DNA of 64,000 nucleotides from Desulfovibrio sp. (GTDB lineage Bacteria; Desulfobacterota; Desulfovibrionia; Desulfovibrionales; Desulfovibrionaceae), in contig NZ_WASP01000003.1 of NCBI RefSeq assembly GCF_009712225.1, positions 456,040 through 520,039 of the forward strand. The letters run 5' to 3'. Made by a program: the position numbers and the translations under genes. This document shows positions 1 to 8,258 of the stretch, piece by piece (within the stretch, counting starts at the first letter, position 1; each line of letters starts with the position of its first letter). The notes beneath the pieces were generated by a model. That model did not search any database, was not told the origin of the DNA, and saw only the letters and a list, made by a program, of their open reading frames with translations.

Positions 1-941
1 TGCAAGGCCACCACATTGAGGCGGTAGTACAAGTCCTGCCGAAAGCGCCCCTCCTCTACCTCGCGGGCAAGATCCTTGTTGGTGGCGGCCAGGATGCGCA
101 CGTCCACCCGCACGGTCTGGTCACCGCCCACGCGCTGCAGCTCACGTTCCTGAATGACGCGCAGCAGTTTGACCTGCATGGAAAGGGGTATCTCGCCAAT
201 TTCATCCAGAAAAATCGTTCCCTTGTCGGCCGCAAGAAAACGCCCCTCGCGGCGTTTTTCCGCCCCGGTAAACGCGCCCTTCTCGTGCCCGAACAGCTCC
301 GATTCCAGCAGGGTTTCTGTGAGCGCGGCGCAGTTCACCGCCACATAGGGGCCGGTACGACGGTTGCTGTTGGCGTGGATAAGCCGGGCGACTACTTCCT
401 TGCCAGTGCCGGATTCACCCGTAACAAGCACCGTGGCCTCAGAGGGCGCAATGGCCGAAACCATCTCCAGCACCTGCCGCATGGCCGGGCTTTGCCCTAT
501 GATGTTGCGGGCGTCTATGCCCTGTGCCAGCTCATGACGCAGGGTGCGCACCTCGTGCCGCAGGTTGGCGTGGTCGAGCGCGCGCTCCAGGGCAAGTTTG
601 AGTGCATCAAAGGCCAGAGGCTTGGTAAGATAGTCGTAGGCCCCGGCCTTCAGCGCCTCCACGGCGCTGGAAACATCTGAATATGCCGTCATGATGAGAA
701 TGGGGATAGCGGGATTGTAGGCCTTGATGGCCCGCGTGGCCTCAATGCCGCTCATGCCACCCATGCGCACGTCCATGAGAATAAGATCAAAGGGGCGCTG
801 ACGGCAGAGCTCAAGCGCCTCTTCACCGCTGGCGGCTCCGGTGGGGGCGTACTCCCACTCTTCAAGCAGGGCACGCAGCATTTCCCGGTGGTTGCGATCG
901 TCATCCACCACCAGCAACTGTATGGCGGTATTTGCAGTCAT
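1..941 (-). CDS. zraR: Sigma-54-dependent response regulator, ZraR/NtrC type (C-terminus beyond window)
   Basis: The first 313 codons are visible; the C-terminal part lies left of position 1. An N-terminal receiver domain (about residues 5-120) has the acidic cluster VVDDD and the phosphoacceptor Asp57 in LILMDVRM. A sigma-54 AAA+ domain follows, with Walker A GESGTGKE and the sigma-54 contact loop GAFTGA. A Fis-type HTH is expected in the missing part. The ATG at 941 follows GAGGAAATATA, a good ribosome site. It lies 73 nt after the stop of the histidine kinase gene, same strand, so the two form an operon. A consensus sigma-54 promoter and ZraP-like target lie across the divergent region, so the ZraR assignment rests on context as well as domains. 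The input signal is inferred. Confidence 0.9.
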   Translation of the reverse strand, partial: MTANTAIQLLVVDDDRNHREMLRALLEEWEYAPTGAASGEEALELCRQRPFDLILMDVRMGGMSGIEATRAIKAYNPAIPILIMTAYSDVSSAVEALKAGAYDYLTKPLAFDALKLALERALDHANLRHEVRTLRHELAQGIDARNIIGQSPAMRQVLEMVSAIAPSEATVLVTGESGTGKEVVARLIHANSNRRTGPYVAVNCAALTETLLESELFGHEKGAFTGAEKRREGRFLAADKGTIFLDEIGEIPLSMQVKLLRVIQERELQRVGGDQTVRVDVRILAATNKDLAREVEEGRFRQDLYYRLNVVAL

Positions 942-1014
942 TATATTTCCTCAAAAAGCAGCCCGGCTCATGCGCCAGCGAGTGGCGCGAGCGTCAACGG
1001 GGCTGGCAGAATCC

Positions 1015-3024
1015 TTATTTTTTGCCTTCTACCGGCAGGGTGAGCGTAAATTCAGCGCCCTGCCCAGCGGCATTGCCCACGCTCACACGCCCGCCGTGCC
1101 CCTCGGCAATCTGGTAAACAATGGCGAGGCCAAGTCCTGTTCCAGACGGCTTGGTGGTAAAATAAGGCGTAAAGATGGAAGCCTGAATCTCTGGCGGAAT
1201 GCCCGGCCCCGTGTCGGCCACGGTTATGCTGAACATGCCGTTGGGCAGGGTGCGAGCCGAAACGCGCAGCGTTCCGCCTTGGTCCATGGCCTGAACCGCG
1301 TTGAGAAAAAGGTTCAGCAGTGCCTGGGTAAGCCTTTCGGGGCTGATATTGACAGTGGGGAAGCCGGGCTCAATTTCCTGCACCACGGCAATGCCCTTGG
1401 CCTTGATATCGGCTTCGACGAGCCTGAGAGCGCGACCAAGGATCTCGGCCAGATCAGCCTGCACGGTTTCAAACGAACCGGGACGGGCAAAATCGAGCAA
1501 TTCGGAAACCACGCGGTCGAGGCGCTCAACCTCGTCGATCATGCGCTGCGCGGCTTCTTCCTCTCGCCCGCCAAGGGGCATACGACGGGCAATGTACAGG
1601 GCAACACCCTTGATGGTGCTGAGCGGATTGCGGATTTCATGCGCCACACCCGCCGCAAGATGCCCAAGAGCGGCCAACCGGTCATTGCGCTGGGCATCGA
1701 CCTGCAGGCGCTTCATTTCTGTAATGTCGCGCAGCACAAAAGCATTGCCCAGCAACACGCCGTCTTCATTGCGCATGGCCGCGCCGCCAAGGCTAATCAC
1801 CAGTGGCTTTGCCCCGGCGACAGCAAGCGTCGTTTCCTGTTCAAGAATACGCGCCCCACCCGCCAGCTTGTCGGCCAGCGTTGCCCATTCCAGCCCCGGC
1901 AGCTCGTCCAACGGGCTGGGGCCACGGGTATCCGGTCTCCGGTTGCTTCCCGCGCTGTCGGCCTGAGATGTAGTGGCATCGGGCGCAACAGCAGTGGCAA
2001 CTTCGTGGCGTTTTTTACCAAACATGCCAAGGGCCGTATCGTTGATCATGGCAATGCGCCCGGCAGGATCGCTGATCACAAGCCCCAGAGGCAGGCTGGC
2101 CACAACCTCTGCAGCCATGGCTTGCTGGTCGCGCAAAATACGCCGCCAGCGCCGGGTGTTATGCATCCAGAACAGTGAAATAAAACCCGCCAGACCTATG
2201 GCCGCGGCCAGCGCTGCGGAAAGTAGGTTATTACGGGAATCCTGGGCAAGAGCGTCTTCAAAGGGGCGCGCGTCAAAGCCAACAAGGGCAACACCCACTA
2301 CCTGACGCGGCGCTTCCGGGCCGGGGCGGCCTGCAAGCGGGCCACGGGGCGGGGGGCCATCGGGAAAGGCATCGCGCGGGTCCGGTTCGTCCGGGCCGCC
2401 CATCATGCCCATCATGCCACCGCCCATTCCTCCCATCATGCCCAGGCCGTGGGGGCCGTGCCCCATGTGTTGCCCGTGGGGCCTGCTCAGCGGGGCAAAA
2501 GCCCGAAATACCTCAAAGACCTCTTGCCCGTCGCGATTGCGAACCCGCCACATGGGCCGGTCTGAAACCAGGGGCAGCGGCGGAATCTCCTGCGCCTGCA
2601 CCACAATGGAGGGAGTGCCTGAATCACCCGAAAAATCTGAGGGGGCACCTGGAGGCGGCGGATTATCACCGCTTTGGGCCAAAATGGCACCGTTGGTGTC
2701 GGTAACGGCCATATAGAGAATACCGGGCTGCCGGGCTGTTTCCGACAGCAGAGGCCGCAGTCCAAGCACAGCGCCGGGGCTGAGGCGCAGCCCGGTACGG
2801 GTTCCGGCCTCAAGCGCCCAGATAAGAGCCTCAGCCCTGTCTGTAAGGTTATGGATCATAAAGGCCCGCTCGCGCTGGTTGCTGCGAACGGAAAGCCCCG
2901 CCAGGATGAGCCCGAGAATAAGGGCCACCCCCAGCAGCATCCAGGGCGAAAGCCCCATGCCCGACAAACGGCGGGACAAACGGCGGGTCATACGACGGAA
3001 TGATGAAGAACGGGAAAGATTCAT
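1015..3024 (-). CDS. zraS: Membrane sensor histidine kinase, ZraS-like
   Basis: 669 residues. TM1 at about 27-46 and TM2 at about 265-287 bracket a periplasmic sensor of about 215 residues. Its second half (about 184-211) is a Met/Gly/His-rich stretch with repeated MMGG units, which looks metal-binding. A PAS-like region follows TM2. The HisKA H-box AAGVAHEIRNP puts the phosphoacceptor at His462. The HATPase domain has the N-box LNLFLNAVQAM, DTGPGIPPE and GTGLGLAI. This is the ZraS/HydH architecture, somewhat longer than the E. coli protein because of the Met-rich insert and a PAS linker. It is co-transcribed with the downstream sigma-54 regulator. Sensing of zinc or copper, or of envelope stress through ZraP, is inferred. 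Confidence 0.88.
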   Translation of the reverse strand: MNLSRSSSFRRMTRRLSRRLSGMGLSPWMLLGVALILGLILAGLSVRSNQRERAFMIHNLTDRAEALIWALEAGTRTGLRLSPGAVLGLRPLLSETARQPGILYMAVTDTNGAILAQSGDNPPPPGAPSDFSGDSGTPSIVVQAQEIPPLPLVSDRPMWRVRNRDGQEVFEVFRAFAPLSRPHGQHMGHGPHGLGMMGGMGGGMMGMMGGPDEPDPRDAFPDGPPPRGPLAGRPGPEAPRQVVGVALVGFDARPFEDALAQDSRNNLLSAALAAAIGLAGFISLFWMHNTRRWRRILRDQQAMAAEVVASLPLGLVISDPAGRIAMINDTALGMFGKKRHEVATAVAPDATTSQADSAGSNRRPDTRGPSPLDELPGLEWATLADKLAGGARILEQETTLAVAGAKPLVISLGGAAMRNEDGVLLGNAFVLRDITEMKRLQVDAQRNDRLAALGHLAAGVAHEIRNPLSTIKGVALYIARRMPLGGREEEAAQRMIDEVERLDRVVSELLDFARPGSFETVQADLAEILGRALRLVEADIKAKGIAVVQEIEPGFPTVNISPERLTQALLNLFLNAVQAMDQGGTLRVSARTLPNGMFSITVADTGPGIPPEIQASIFTPYFTTKPSGTGLGLAIVYQIAEGHGGRVSVGNAAGQGAEFTLTLPVEGKK

Positions 3025-3061
3025 GGCAGGATCCTTAACGGCGCATCATCATAATTATGTA

Positions 3062-3127
3062 TTTTTTACTCACTGCGCAAGCCCCCCGGTAAAAATTGGA
3101 TAGCCCAATACGAGTCTGAGTAAAAAA
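3062..3127. promoter_or_regulatory. Inverted-repeat operator pair in the zra divergent region
   Basis: TTTTTTACTCA at 3062-3072 and its exact reverse complement TGAGTAAAAAA at 3117-3127, centres 55 bp apart. They lie about 95-155 bp upstream of the sigma-54 promoter at 3219-3235, where an NtrC-type activator binds. From memory, E. coli ZraR sites also contain a GAGTAAAAA-like core. Likely ZraR binding sites. Confidence 0.7.
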
Positions 3128-3218
3128 CGGACACTTTTCTATTACCCCACCACTGGCCCTTTTTCGCTAAAATTAAAATAAATAAATAATTTCATAGTAT
3201 TACTATTTTTTGCAGCAC

Positions 3219-3235
3219 TTGGCACGCCCTTTGCC
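3219..3235 (+). promoter_or_regulatory. Sigma-54 (-24/-12) promoter of the zraP-like operon
   Basis: TTGGCACGCCCTTTGCC matches the sigma-54 consensus TGGCACG-N4-TTGC, with exactly 10 nt between the GG (3221-3222) and GC (3233-3234). Transcription should start near 3245, about 80 nt before the first gene. The adjacent minus-strand operon encodes a sigma-54 activator, which supports it. Confidence 0.88.
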
Positions 3236-3327
3236 TATACAGTTGCAAATGGCGCTGAACAAAACGCAGCAACCATCAGAAAAATAAACAACAACTGACG
3301 GCGCAACGTCATTTAGAGGAAACTGAT

Positions 3328-3552
3328 ATGTATGGCTGCGATATAGGAAGCGTAATGGGATGGGGAAACGGCATGACTCACCTTATATTCATGATCCTGA
3401 TCGTTTCCCTTGCGGTTGTTTTTATCAGCAGAATAATGTCGCAACAAAAAAAGAACATGGACAGCACAGATTCCCTGTCCATACTTAAAAGACGACTCGT
3501 CTCGGGTGAAATCACGCTTGAGGAATACGAGAAACTCAAAAATGCCATCTGA
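3328..3552 (+). CDS. Small single-pass membrane protein with SHOCT domain
   Basis: 74 residues. One transmembrane helix at about 17-36, then a C-terminal SHOCT motif (about 47-74) of the form LKRRLVSGEITLEEYEKL. SHOCT domains are short oligomerisation or interaction modules, often at the end of small membrane proteins; the precise role is unknown. GAGGAAACTGAT directly before the ATG is a strong ribosome site. It is the first gene after the sigma-54 promoter, so it should be induced with the ZraP-like gene downstream. The N-terminus is Gly/Met-rich with one Cys (Cys4), which may or may not contact metal. Confidence 0.85.
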   Translation: MYGCDIGSVMGWGNGMTHLIFMILIVSLAVVFISRIMSQQKKNMDSTDSLSILKRRLVSGEITLEEYEKLKNAI

Positions 3553-3590
3553 GTGGCAAGGCCACGGATGACAACCGTCGAGGAGAATGT

Positions 3591-3758
3591 ATGAGCACCC
3601 CCAAACTTGCCCTGATCTTTGCTTCACTGGCTCTGGCCCTTGCCTGGGCTGTAACAACCCCCGCCGCCAACGCGGCTGAAATACAGCCGCAGTCATCCTG
3701 GTGCGGCGGACAGCAGTCGGGCCCGCATGGCCCCCACGGGTACGGTTCCGGCCATTAA
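3591..3758 (+). CDS. Short secreted peptide with His/Gly-rich tail
   Basis: 55 residues. Ribosome site CGAGGAGAATGT precedes the ATG, 38 nt after the SHOCT gene. The first 29 residues form a classic signal peptide (basic start, Ala/Leu-rich core, cleavage after ANA). The mature part is only about 26 residues, with one Cys (Cys38), His46, His49 and His55 among Gly, Ser and Pro. That composition fits a periplasmic metal-binding peptide, but I recognise no family. Its place between a SHOCT protein and a ZraP-like chaperone behind a sigma-54 promoter suggests a role in the same metal or envelope response. The gene is easily missed because of its size. Confidence 0.7.
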   Translation: MSTPKLALIFASLALALAWAVTTPAANAAEIQPQSSWCGGQQSGPHGPHGYGSGH

Positions 3759-3827
3759 TACACCCTGACAGTAGTGATCAGGCACAAACAGCAATCAAAT
3801 TCATTCAAAACATAAAGGACACACATC

Positions 3828-4454
3828 ATGAAGACTTCCAAGTTCGTCACCTCTGGCGCGGCTCTTACTCTTGCTATCTTTCTTGGTATCGCGGGCGTTG
3901 CTTCTGCCCAAAACGGCGATGGCCGTGGCCCCGCCAACATGGGCCCCGGAACGGGCATGGGTATGGGCATGGGACCCGGCATGGGCATGGGCATGACCAG
4001 TGAACAGATGACCGCCATGCAGCAGATCCATCAGAGCTTTGCAGAAAAAATGCAGCCCACCCTCCAGCAGCACCATATCAAGATGGCCGAGCTGAACAAC
4101 CTCGCCGCCGCTGGCGTGAAGCCCGACGATGCTCGCGTCAAGGCCGCCCAGAAGGACCTGCGCGAAATCGACGCCAAGCTGTATTCCGCCCGCGCTGAAA
4201 TGCTCAAGCAGATGTCTGACAAGGGTATCCCCTTCATGGGCGGTCACGGCATGGGCATGGGCCGGGGTATGGGTCACGGCATGGGGCATGGCATGGGCCA
4301 CGGCATGATGGGCAACGGCATGATGGGCAACGGCGGCTGCCCCGGCATGGCTGGCATGACCGGCATGGCTGGCATGACCGGCATGGCTGGCATGACCGGC
4401 ATGGATGGCTCCACAGGCAACGCCGCTCAGGCTGTCACCACCGGCAACAAGTAA
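3828..4454 (+). CDS. zraP: ZraP-like periplasmic metal-binding protein, Met/His-rich
   Basis: 208 residues. Signal peptide 1-27 ending VASA. The mature protein starts with a Gly/Met-rich segment, then a helical hairpin (about 55-135) resembling the ZraP/CpxP/Spy heavy-metal-sensor fold, with Gln, Lys and acidic residues. The C-terminal third is low complexity: GMGHGMGHGMGHGM (about 145-160) and then tandem GMAGMT hexapeptides (about 173-193). The Met/His density suggests binding of Cu(I) or Zn. ZraP proteins are periplasmic chaperones that also feed back on ZraS; here the kinase sensor loop has a similar Met/Gly/His composition. Third gene of the sigma-54-driven operon, ending at a terminator at 4499. 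Length exceeds E. coli ZraP (about 140) because of the repeats. Confidence 0.85.
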   Translation: MKTSKFVTSGAALTLAIFLGIAGVASAQNGDGRGPANMGPGTGMGMGMGPGMGMGMTSEQMTAMQQIHQSFAEKMQPTLQQHHIKMAELNNLAAAGVKPDDARVKAAQKDLREIDAKLYSARAEMLKQMSDKGIPFMGGHGMGMGRGMGHGMGHGMGHGMMGNGMMGNGGCPGMAGMTGMAGMTGMAGMTGMDGSTGNAAQAVTTGNK

Positions 4455-4498
4455 GCACACACTTCCCCGGTGCGGCCAACTGCCAGGCCCGCGCCACA

Positions 4499-4534
4499 AC
4501 GCCCCCGCAGCCTTGAGGTTACGGGGGCGTTTCT
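4499..4534 (+). terminator. Intrinsic terminator after zraP-like gene
   Basis: Stem ACGCCCCCG (4499-4507) pairs with CGGGGGCGT (4522-4530), followed by TTCT. Confidence 0.7.
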
Positions 4535-4597
4535 GCATGATGGCTGTAAAACGAAAAAACCGCCCGCTCCTGAAAAGCAGACGGCCTTGCCATTAAC

Positions 4598-4636
4598 AAA
4601 AACCGCCGCGAAACCCTGATCTCGCGGCGGTTTTTT
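4598..4636. terminator. Bidirectional intrinsic terminator
   Basis: AACCGCCGCGA (4601-4611) pairs with TCGCGGCGGTT (4622-4632), preceded by an A-run and followed by a T-run. It can stop the minus-strand gene ending at 4644 and leftover plus-strand transcription. Confidence 0.85.
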
Positions 4637-4643
4637 CTGGCGG

Positions 4644-5159
4644 CTAGCTGTTGTAGTCGCCCCTGTTAAACTTGAACTTTTCCGTCGCGGTCATCACGTC
4701 AAGCTCGTTGACCAGTGAATCAAGACCTTCATTCTGGCCGCGCACAGCAGCAGTGTTGGTCTTGAGTGCAGAAACCTGCCCGTCTATTCCCTGCAAGAGA
4801 GAATAGGCTTCGCGCAGTGATCCACTCTGCCCCGACGAGCCCAGGGCATTAACGTATGAATCCCACATATCCAGAGTACCAGAAGCCTGACTGAAGGCGC
4901 TTTGAATAACGTCTTCATCAATATCGGTCGATTCAGTCTGGGTGGTGCCCAGCATCATCTGGCTGATCATCGAAGCCTGCGAGGCCTGACCCGATGCAGA
5001 AGTGGGAAACGCTGAAGTTGCGACGGCATTTTCAAGGCCCAACTGTTCGGTCAGGGCCGCCTCAAAACCACTCCCCTGCGCTGATTGCGCACGGGATGTA
5101 CTTGAGGTTTGGCTCTGCTGACGTAACAGCGCCTCAAGTTGATCGTTGGTAACTTTCAT
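4644..5159 (-). CDS. Conserved hypothetical protein, Ser/Gln/Ala-rich
   Basis: 171 residues from the ATG at 5159, chosen because GGAGGCGAC precedes it; the frame is open upstream without a better site. No signal peptide or membrane segment. The N-terminal third is rich in Ser, Gln and Thr; the C-terminal half (about 75-171) looks helical and ends with a charged FKFNRGDYNS. I do not recognise a family. It is monocistronic, convergent with the zraP-like operon and divergent from the universal stress gene. Composition resembles flagellar or cell-surface accessory proteins, but that is not enough to assign a role. Confidence 0.7.
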   Translation of the reverse strand: MKVTNDQLEALLRQQSQTSSTSRAQSAQGSGFEAALTEQLGLENAVATSAFPTSASGQASQASMISQMMLGTTQTESTDIDEDVIQSAFSQASGTLDMWDSYVNALGSSGQSGSLREAYSLLQGIDGQVSALKTNTAAVRGQNEGLDSLVNELDVMTATEKFKFNRGDYNS

Positions 5160-5457
5160 GTCGCCTCCAGGGTTGGCGTACTGCCGTTGCAGAAAATGTG
5201 CAAAAAACCTGCCACAACAGCACACTGCCGTAACAGACTGATTTTTCACAGCCCAGGCCAAAGCTGCGGGAAAAAATTTCCCTGCCCCTTTGCGGCGTTA
5301 GGCAAAATGTCTTGTCTATTGTGATGAAAAAAACTACCATTTAATCTAGGTGAAGGCAAAGGATAAGGCTGCAACACCATAATTACCACCCCTCTGCCAG
5401 CCCCCCATTCAGCCGGTCCGTTTATCAATCTGCCATCGAGGGGAACAGGAGTTTGCC

Positions 5458-5910
5458 ATGAAGGAAATCAAGAAGATTCTTTGCGCGGTAGACCTTTCCG
5501 AACACAGCAAGGAAGTTGCCGAATACGCGGTGCTTCTTGCAAAGGGCCTCAAGGCCAGCGTGCTTGTTGTGTACACCGCCCCTTCCCTGAGCCAGTATGT
5601 GGGCTTCCACGTGCCGCCCAATACTATTGAAAACTTTGTGGGCGAAATTGTCACCGGCGCGGAAAAGTCCATGGAATCATTTGTGGCCGAAAACTTTGTG
5701 GGCGTCGAAGCCAAGGGGCAGGTGCTCATTGGCTATGCGGCAGAAGAAATTCTTAACCGCGCCCGCGAAGAAAAGGCTGAACTCATTGTCATGGGTACCC
5801 ACGGACGCAAGGGCATCGACCGTATTCTGTTCGGTTCCGTTGCCGAAAAGGTCGTCAAGAACGCCGATATGCCCGTGCTGACGGTACGCCCCACCGAGGC
5901 GGCCGAATAG
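5458..5910 (+). CDS. Universal stress protein, UspA family
   Basis: 150 residues, a single Usp domain of normal length. The N-terminal strand ILCAVDLSEHS supplies the conserved Asp. The ATP-binding signature G-X2-G-X9-G-S/T is present near residues 113-127 (GTHGRKG followed by FGSVAEKV). That places it in the ATP-binding subgroup of soluble cytoplasmic stress proteins. GGGAACAGGAG precedes the ATG. It stands alone, with a long hairpin downstream (5963-6005). The exact stress is not apparent from the sequence. Confidence 0.93.
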   Translation: MKEIKKILCAVDLSEHSKEVAEYAVLLAKGLKASVLVVYTAPSLSQYVGFHVPPNTIENFVGEIVTGAEKSMESFVAENFVGVEAKGQVLIGYAAEEILNRAREEKAELIVMGTHGRKGIDRILFGSVAEKVVKNADMPVLTVRPTEAAE

Positions 5911-5962
5911 CACGCCAACCCCGACAGCGCACAGCCGCGCAACACACTGTTTTTTATCTTTT

Positions 5963-6005
5963 TTCAGCCAACAAGCCGTTGCAATGCAGCGGCTTGTTGG
6001 CTGAA
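5963..6005. repeat. Long perfect hairpin without T-tract
   Basis: TTCAGCCAACAAGCCG pairs exactly with CGGCTTGTTGGCTGAA across an 11-nt loop, between the universal stress gene and hisC. No T-run follows on either strand, so it is not a standard intrinsic terminator; it may act in mRNA processing or stabilisation. Confidence 0.6.
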
Positions 6006-6090
6006 ACATATTAGTGTAAACAACCAAGCCATATTGCGCTCAAGCGCTGCCCTGAAGCTTCGCCCGCCGGGCGATACTGGTGGAGAAACC

Positions 6091-7236
6091 ATGTCCGAGA
6101 TCAGTGTGCGCCAGGAGATCATGGCCCTCAAGGCCTATGTTCCCGGCCTTTCCATTGCCGAAATCCAGGATAAGTACAACCTGCCCCAGGTCATCAAGAT
6201 GGCCAGCAATGAAAACCCGCTTGGCATGCCGCCTCTGGCCCGCGAGGCCGTGGTGCGCCATGCGGCCGGGGCGTTTCGTTATCCGCAGGGGGGCAACCCC
6301 AGGCTGGCAAAGGCACTGGCCCGGCGACACGGCGTGGACGAACGCCGCGTTGTCATTGGCAACGGCTCGGACGAAATCATTGATCTGCTCATCCGCATTC
6401 TGGCAGTGCCCGGCACGCACAACATTGTGTGCTTCAACCCCTGTTTCAGCATCTACCCCATTCAGGGACGTATCTGCGGCATCGAAATACGGCGACAACC
6501 CCTTGAAAAGGATTTTTCGTTCGACTTTGCCGCACTGCTGGATCTTGTGGATGCAAACACACGCATTGTTTTTGTGACCACGCCAGACAATCCATCTGGC
6601 TACTGTCCGCCCCGCAAGGCTGTGGAAGACCTGGCCCGCGATCTGGCGCAGAAGGCCCCCGACTGCCTGCTGGTGGTGGACGAAGCCTATGTGGATTTTG
6701 CCGACGACGAAAAGGCGGCATCCATGATGGCGGACGGCATCATGCCGCACAACACGGCGTTTATGCGCACGTTTTCCAAGAGCCTTGGCCTTGCGGGCAT
6801 GCGCGTGGGCTACGGCATTTTGCCCGACCACCTGGCCGATTATCTCTGGCGTGCGCGGCTGCCTTTTTCTGTCAATATTCTGGCAGAAGAAGCGGCTCTT
6901 GCTGCGCTGGAAGACCAGACATTTTATGATGCCACGCTTCAGGCCGTGCGCACTGGCCGCAAAGAGCTCTCTGACGGTTTGACCGCCCTGGGCTGCAAGG
7001 TATGGCCGAGCCAGGCAAACTTTTTGATGTTCGGCATGCCAGAGGGTGCGCCCACCGCTGCGGAATGTTTTGAGAACCTGCTCGCGCGGGGCATCATCAT
7101 TCGTCCGCTCAAGAGCTACAGCCTGCCCGACCTGCTGCGCGTAAGCATTGGCAACGAGCAGGAAAACAGGGCCTTTCTTGCCGCCATGGCAGAAGTACTG
7201 GGGGCAAAGCCGGCCAAAGGCGGAGCAAAAGCATGA
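6091..7236 (+). CDS. hisC: Histidinol-phosphate aminotransferase
   Basis: 381 residues from the ATG at 6091, preceded by GGTGGAGAAACC; an upstream in-frame ATG at 6034 lacks a ribosome site. Class II PLP-dependent aminotransferase converting imidazole-acetol phosphate and glutamate to histidinol phosphate and 2-oxoglutarate, in histidine synthesis. Seen: substrate-side motif SNENPLG (39-45), NPSG (167-170), the PLP-contacting Asp197 in VVDEAY and the Schiff-base Lys230 in TFSKSLGLAG. Length is slightly above the usual 350-370. Its last four bases overlap the cmk start (ATGA), so the two are translationally coupled. Aromatic aminotransferase side activity is possible. Confidence 0.93.
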   Translation: MSEISVRQEIMALKAYVPGLSIAEIQDKYNLPQVIKMASNENPLGMPPLAREAVVRHAAGAFRYPQGGNPRLAKALARRHGVDERRVVIGNGSDEIIDLLIRILAVPGTHNIVCFNPCFSIYPIQGRICGIEIRRQPLEKDFSFDFAALLDLVDANTRIVFVTTPDNPSGYCPPRKAVEDLARDLAQKAPDCLLVVDEAYVDFADDEKAASMMADGIMPHNTAFMRTFSKSLGLAGMRVGYGILPDHLADYLWRARLPFSVNILAEEAALAALEDQTFYDATLQAVRTGRKELSDGLTALGCKVWPSQANFLMFGMPEGAPTAAECFENLLARGIIIRPLKSYSLPDLLRVSIGNEQENRAFLAAMAEVLGAKPAKGGAKA

Positions 7237-7928
7237 GCGCCAGACTGCCCGTAGTAACACTGGACGGCCCCGCAGGCGTGGGCAAGACCACCCTTGCGCG
7301 GCGCGTGGCCGAAGGCCTGGGCCTTTCCTACCTCGATACCGGTGCAATGTTTCGCTGCATGGCGCTCAAATTGGGTGCGGGTGCAGAAACCCTGCCCGAG
7401 GAAGAACTGCGCAGCCGTTGCGCGCAGTGGAAGTTTACCCTTTCGGGTTTTGGTCAGCAGTCCACCCTGTTCTGCAACGGCGAAGCCGTACGGGGCGAGG
7501 TGCGCACCGAGGCCGTGGGCATGCTTGCGGCCCGCATAGCCACCGTGCCCGTGGTACGCGAAATTCTGCGCGCCACACAGCGGGCCATTGGCGAGCAGTC
7601 GCCGCTGGTGGCCGAGGGCCGCGACATGGGAACCGTGGTTTTTCCCGAAGCACGCTTCAAGTTTTTTCTTGATGCCGCGCCAGAGGTACGAGCCATGCGT
7701 CGCCTGCACGACCTTGAAGCACGCGGGCAGAACGCCGACCTTGCAACCCTCACCGAGCAGATCCGCCAGCGCGATGCCCTTGACCGCAACCGTGCGGTGG
7801 CCCCGCTGCGCCCGGCGCAGGATTCGCTGATTATTGACACCTCGCACCTGGATATTGAAGGCGTGCTGGGCGTCATGCTGCACCACATAAATGTACATGG
7901 CGGAACGCAGAGCCTGCGCACCGCCTGA
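7233..7928 (+). CDS. cmk: Cytidylate kinase
   Basis: 231 residues. P-loop GPAGVGKTT at about 12-20, followed by the typical Cmk segment YLDTGAMFRCMAL. A second conserved block, EGRDMGTVVFPEA, is the NMP-binding/lid region, and IRQRDALDRNRAVAPL is characteristic of the family. Phosphorylates CMP and dCMP with ATP in pyrimidine nucleotide recycling, in the cytoplasm. Start overlaps the hisC stop by 4 nt. Followed by a strong terminator at 7952. Length is normal. Confidence 0.95.
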   Translation: MSARLPVVTLDGPAGVGKTTLARRVAEGLGLSYLDTGAMFRCMALKLGAGAETLPEEELRSRCAQWKFTLSGFGQQSTLFCNGEAVRGEVRTEAVGMLAARIATVPVVREILRATQRAIGEQSPLVAEGRDMGTVVFPEARFKFFLDAAPEVRAMRRLHDLEARGQNADLATLTEQIRQRDALDRNRAVAPLRPAQDSLIIDTSHLDIEGVLGVMLHHINVHGGTQSLRTA

Positions 7929-7951
7929 TAATACCAGCCACCCATCATCTC

Positions 7952-7986
7952 AGGCCGGACCGTTTACACGGTTCGGCCTTTTTTTC
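7952..7986 (+). terminator. Intrinsic terminator of hisC-cmk
   Basis: AGGCCGGACCG and CGGTTCGGCCT form an 11-bp stem around TTTACA, followed by a run of T. Confidence 0.9.
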
Positions 7987-8173
7987 TGCCGCCTGCCTGA
8001 CCTCGTGCATCATTGCGCCGTGCGGCAAGATTTGCCTGCAGGGAAAATCCTGCCTCCAAACCGGCCCTGCCTGCCAAGGCTTTGGCACTTTGCAGGCCCA
8101 CCGGGGCTTCTACGCCGCGCAAATTTTGCAATTTAGCCAATCACTGGGCTGAATTTATTGCACTCTTTTACTA

Positions 8174-8190
8174 TTGGCACGCTCAGTGCA
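8174..8190 (+). promoter_or_regulatory. Candidate sigma-54 promoter of the TPR gene
   Basis: TTGGCACGCTCAGTGCA has the -24 TTGGCACG intact, a GTGCA -12 element (consensus TTGCA) and exactly 10 nt between GG and GC. It sits about 70-85 nt upstream of the TPR gene start. Confidence 0.75.
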
Positions 8191-8258
8191 TATAACTGGA
8201 CAAGTCAGTGGCGCATACAGCGCTCGACCACAAACCAGCCTCAGTTGGGGAGGATACC

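Noticed and set aside
4345..4410. Tandem 18-bp repeats that might look like a CRISPR or satellite
   Set aside because: They are in-frame codons for the GMAGMT repeats of the ZraP-like protein; no spacers.
6040..7347. 435-codon minus-strand open frame
   Set aside because: Antisense to hisC, which has all aminotransferase motifs.
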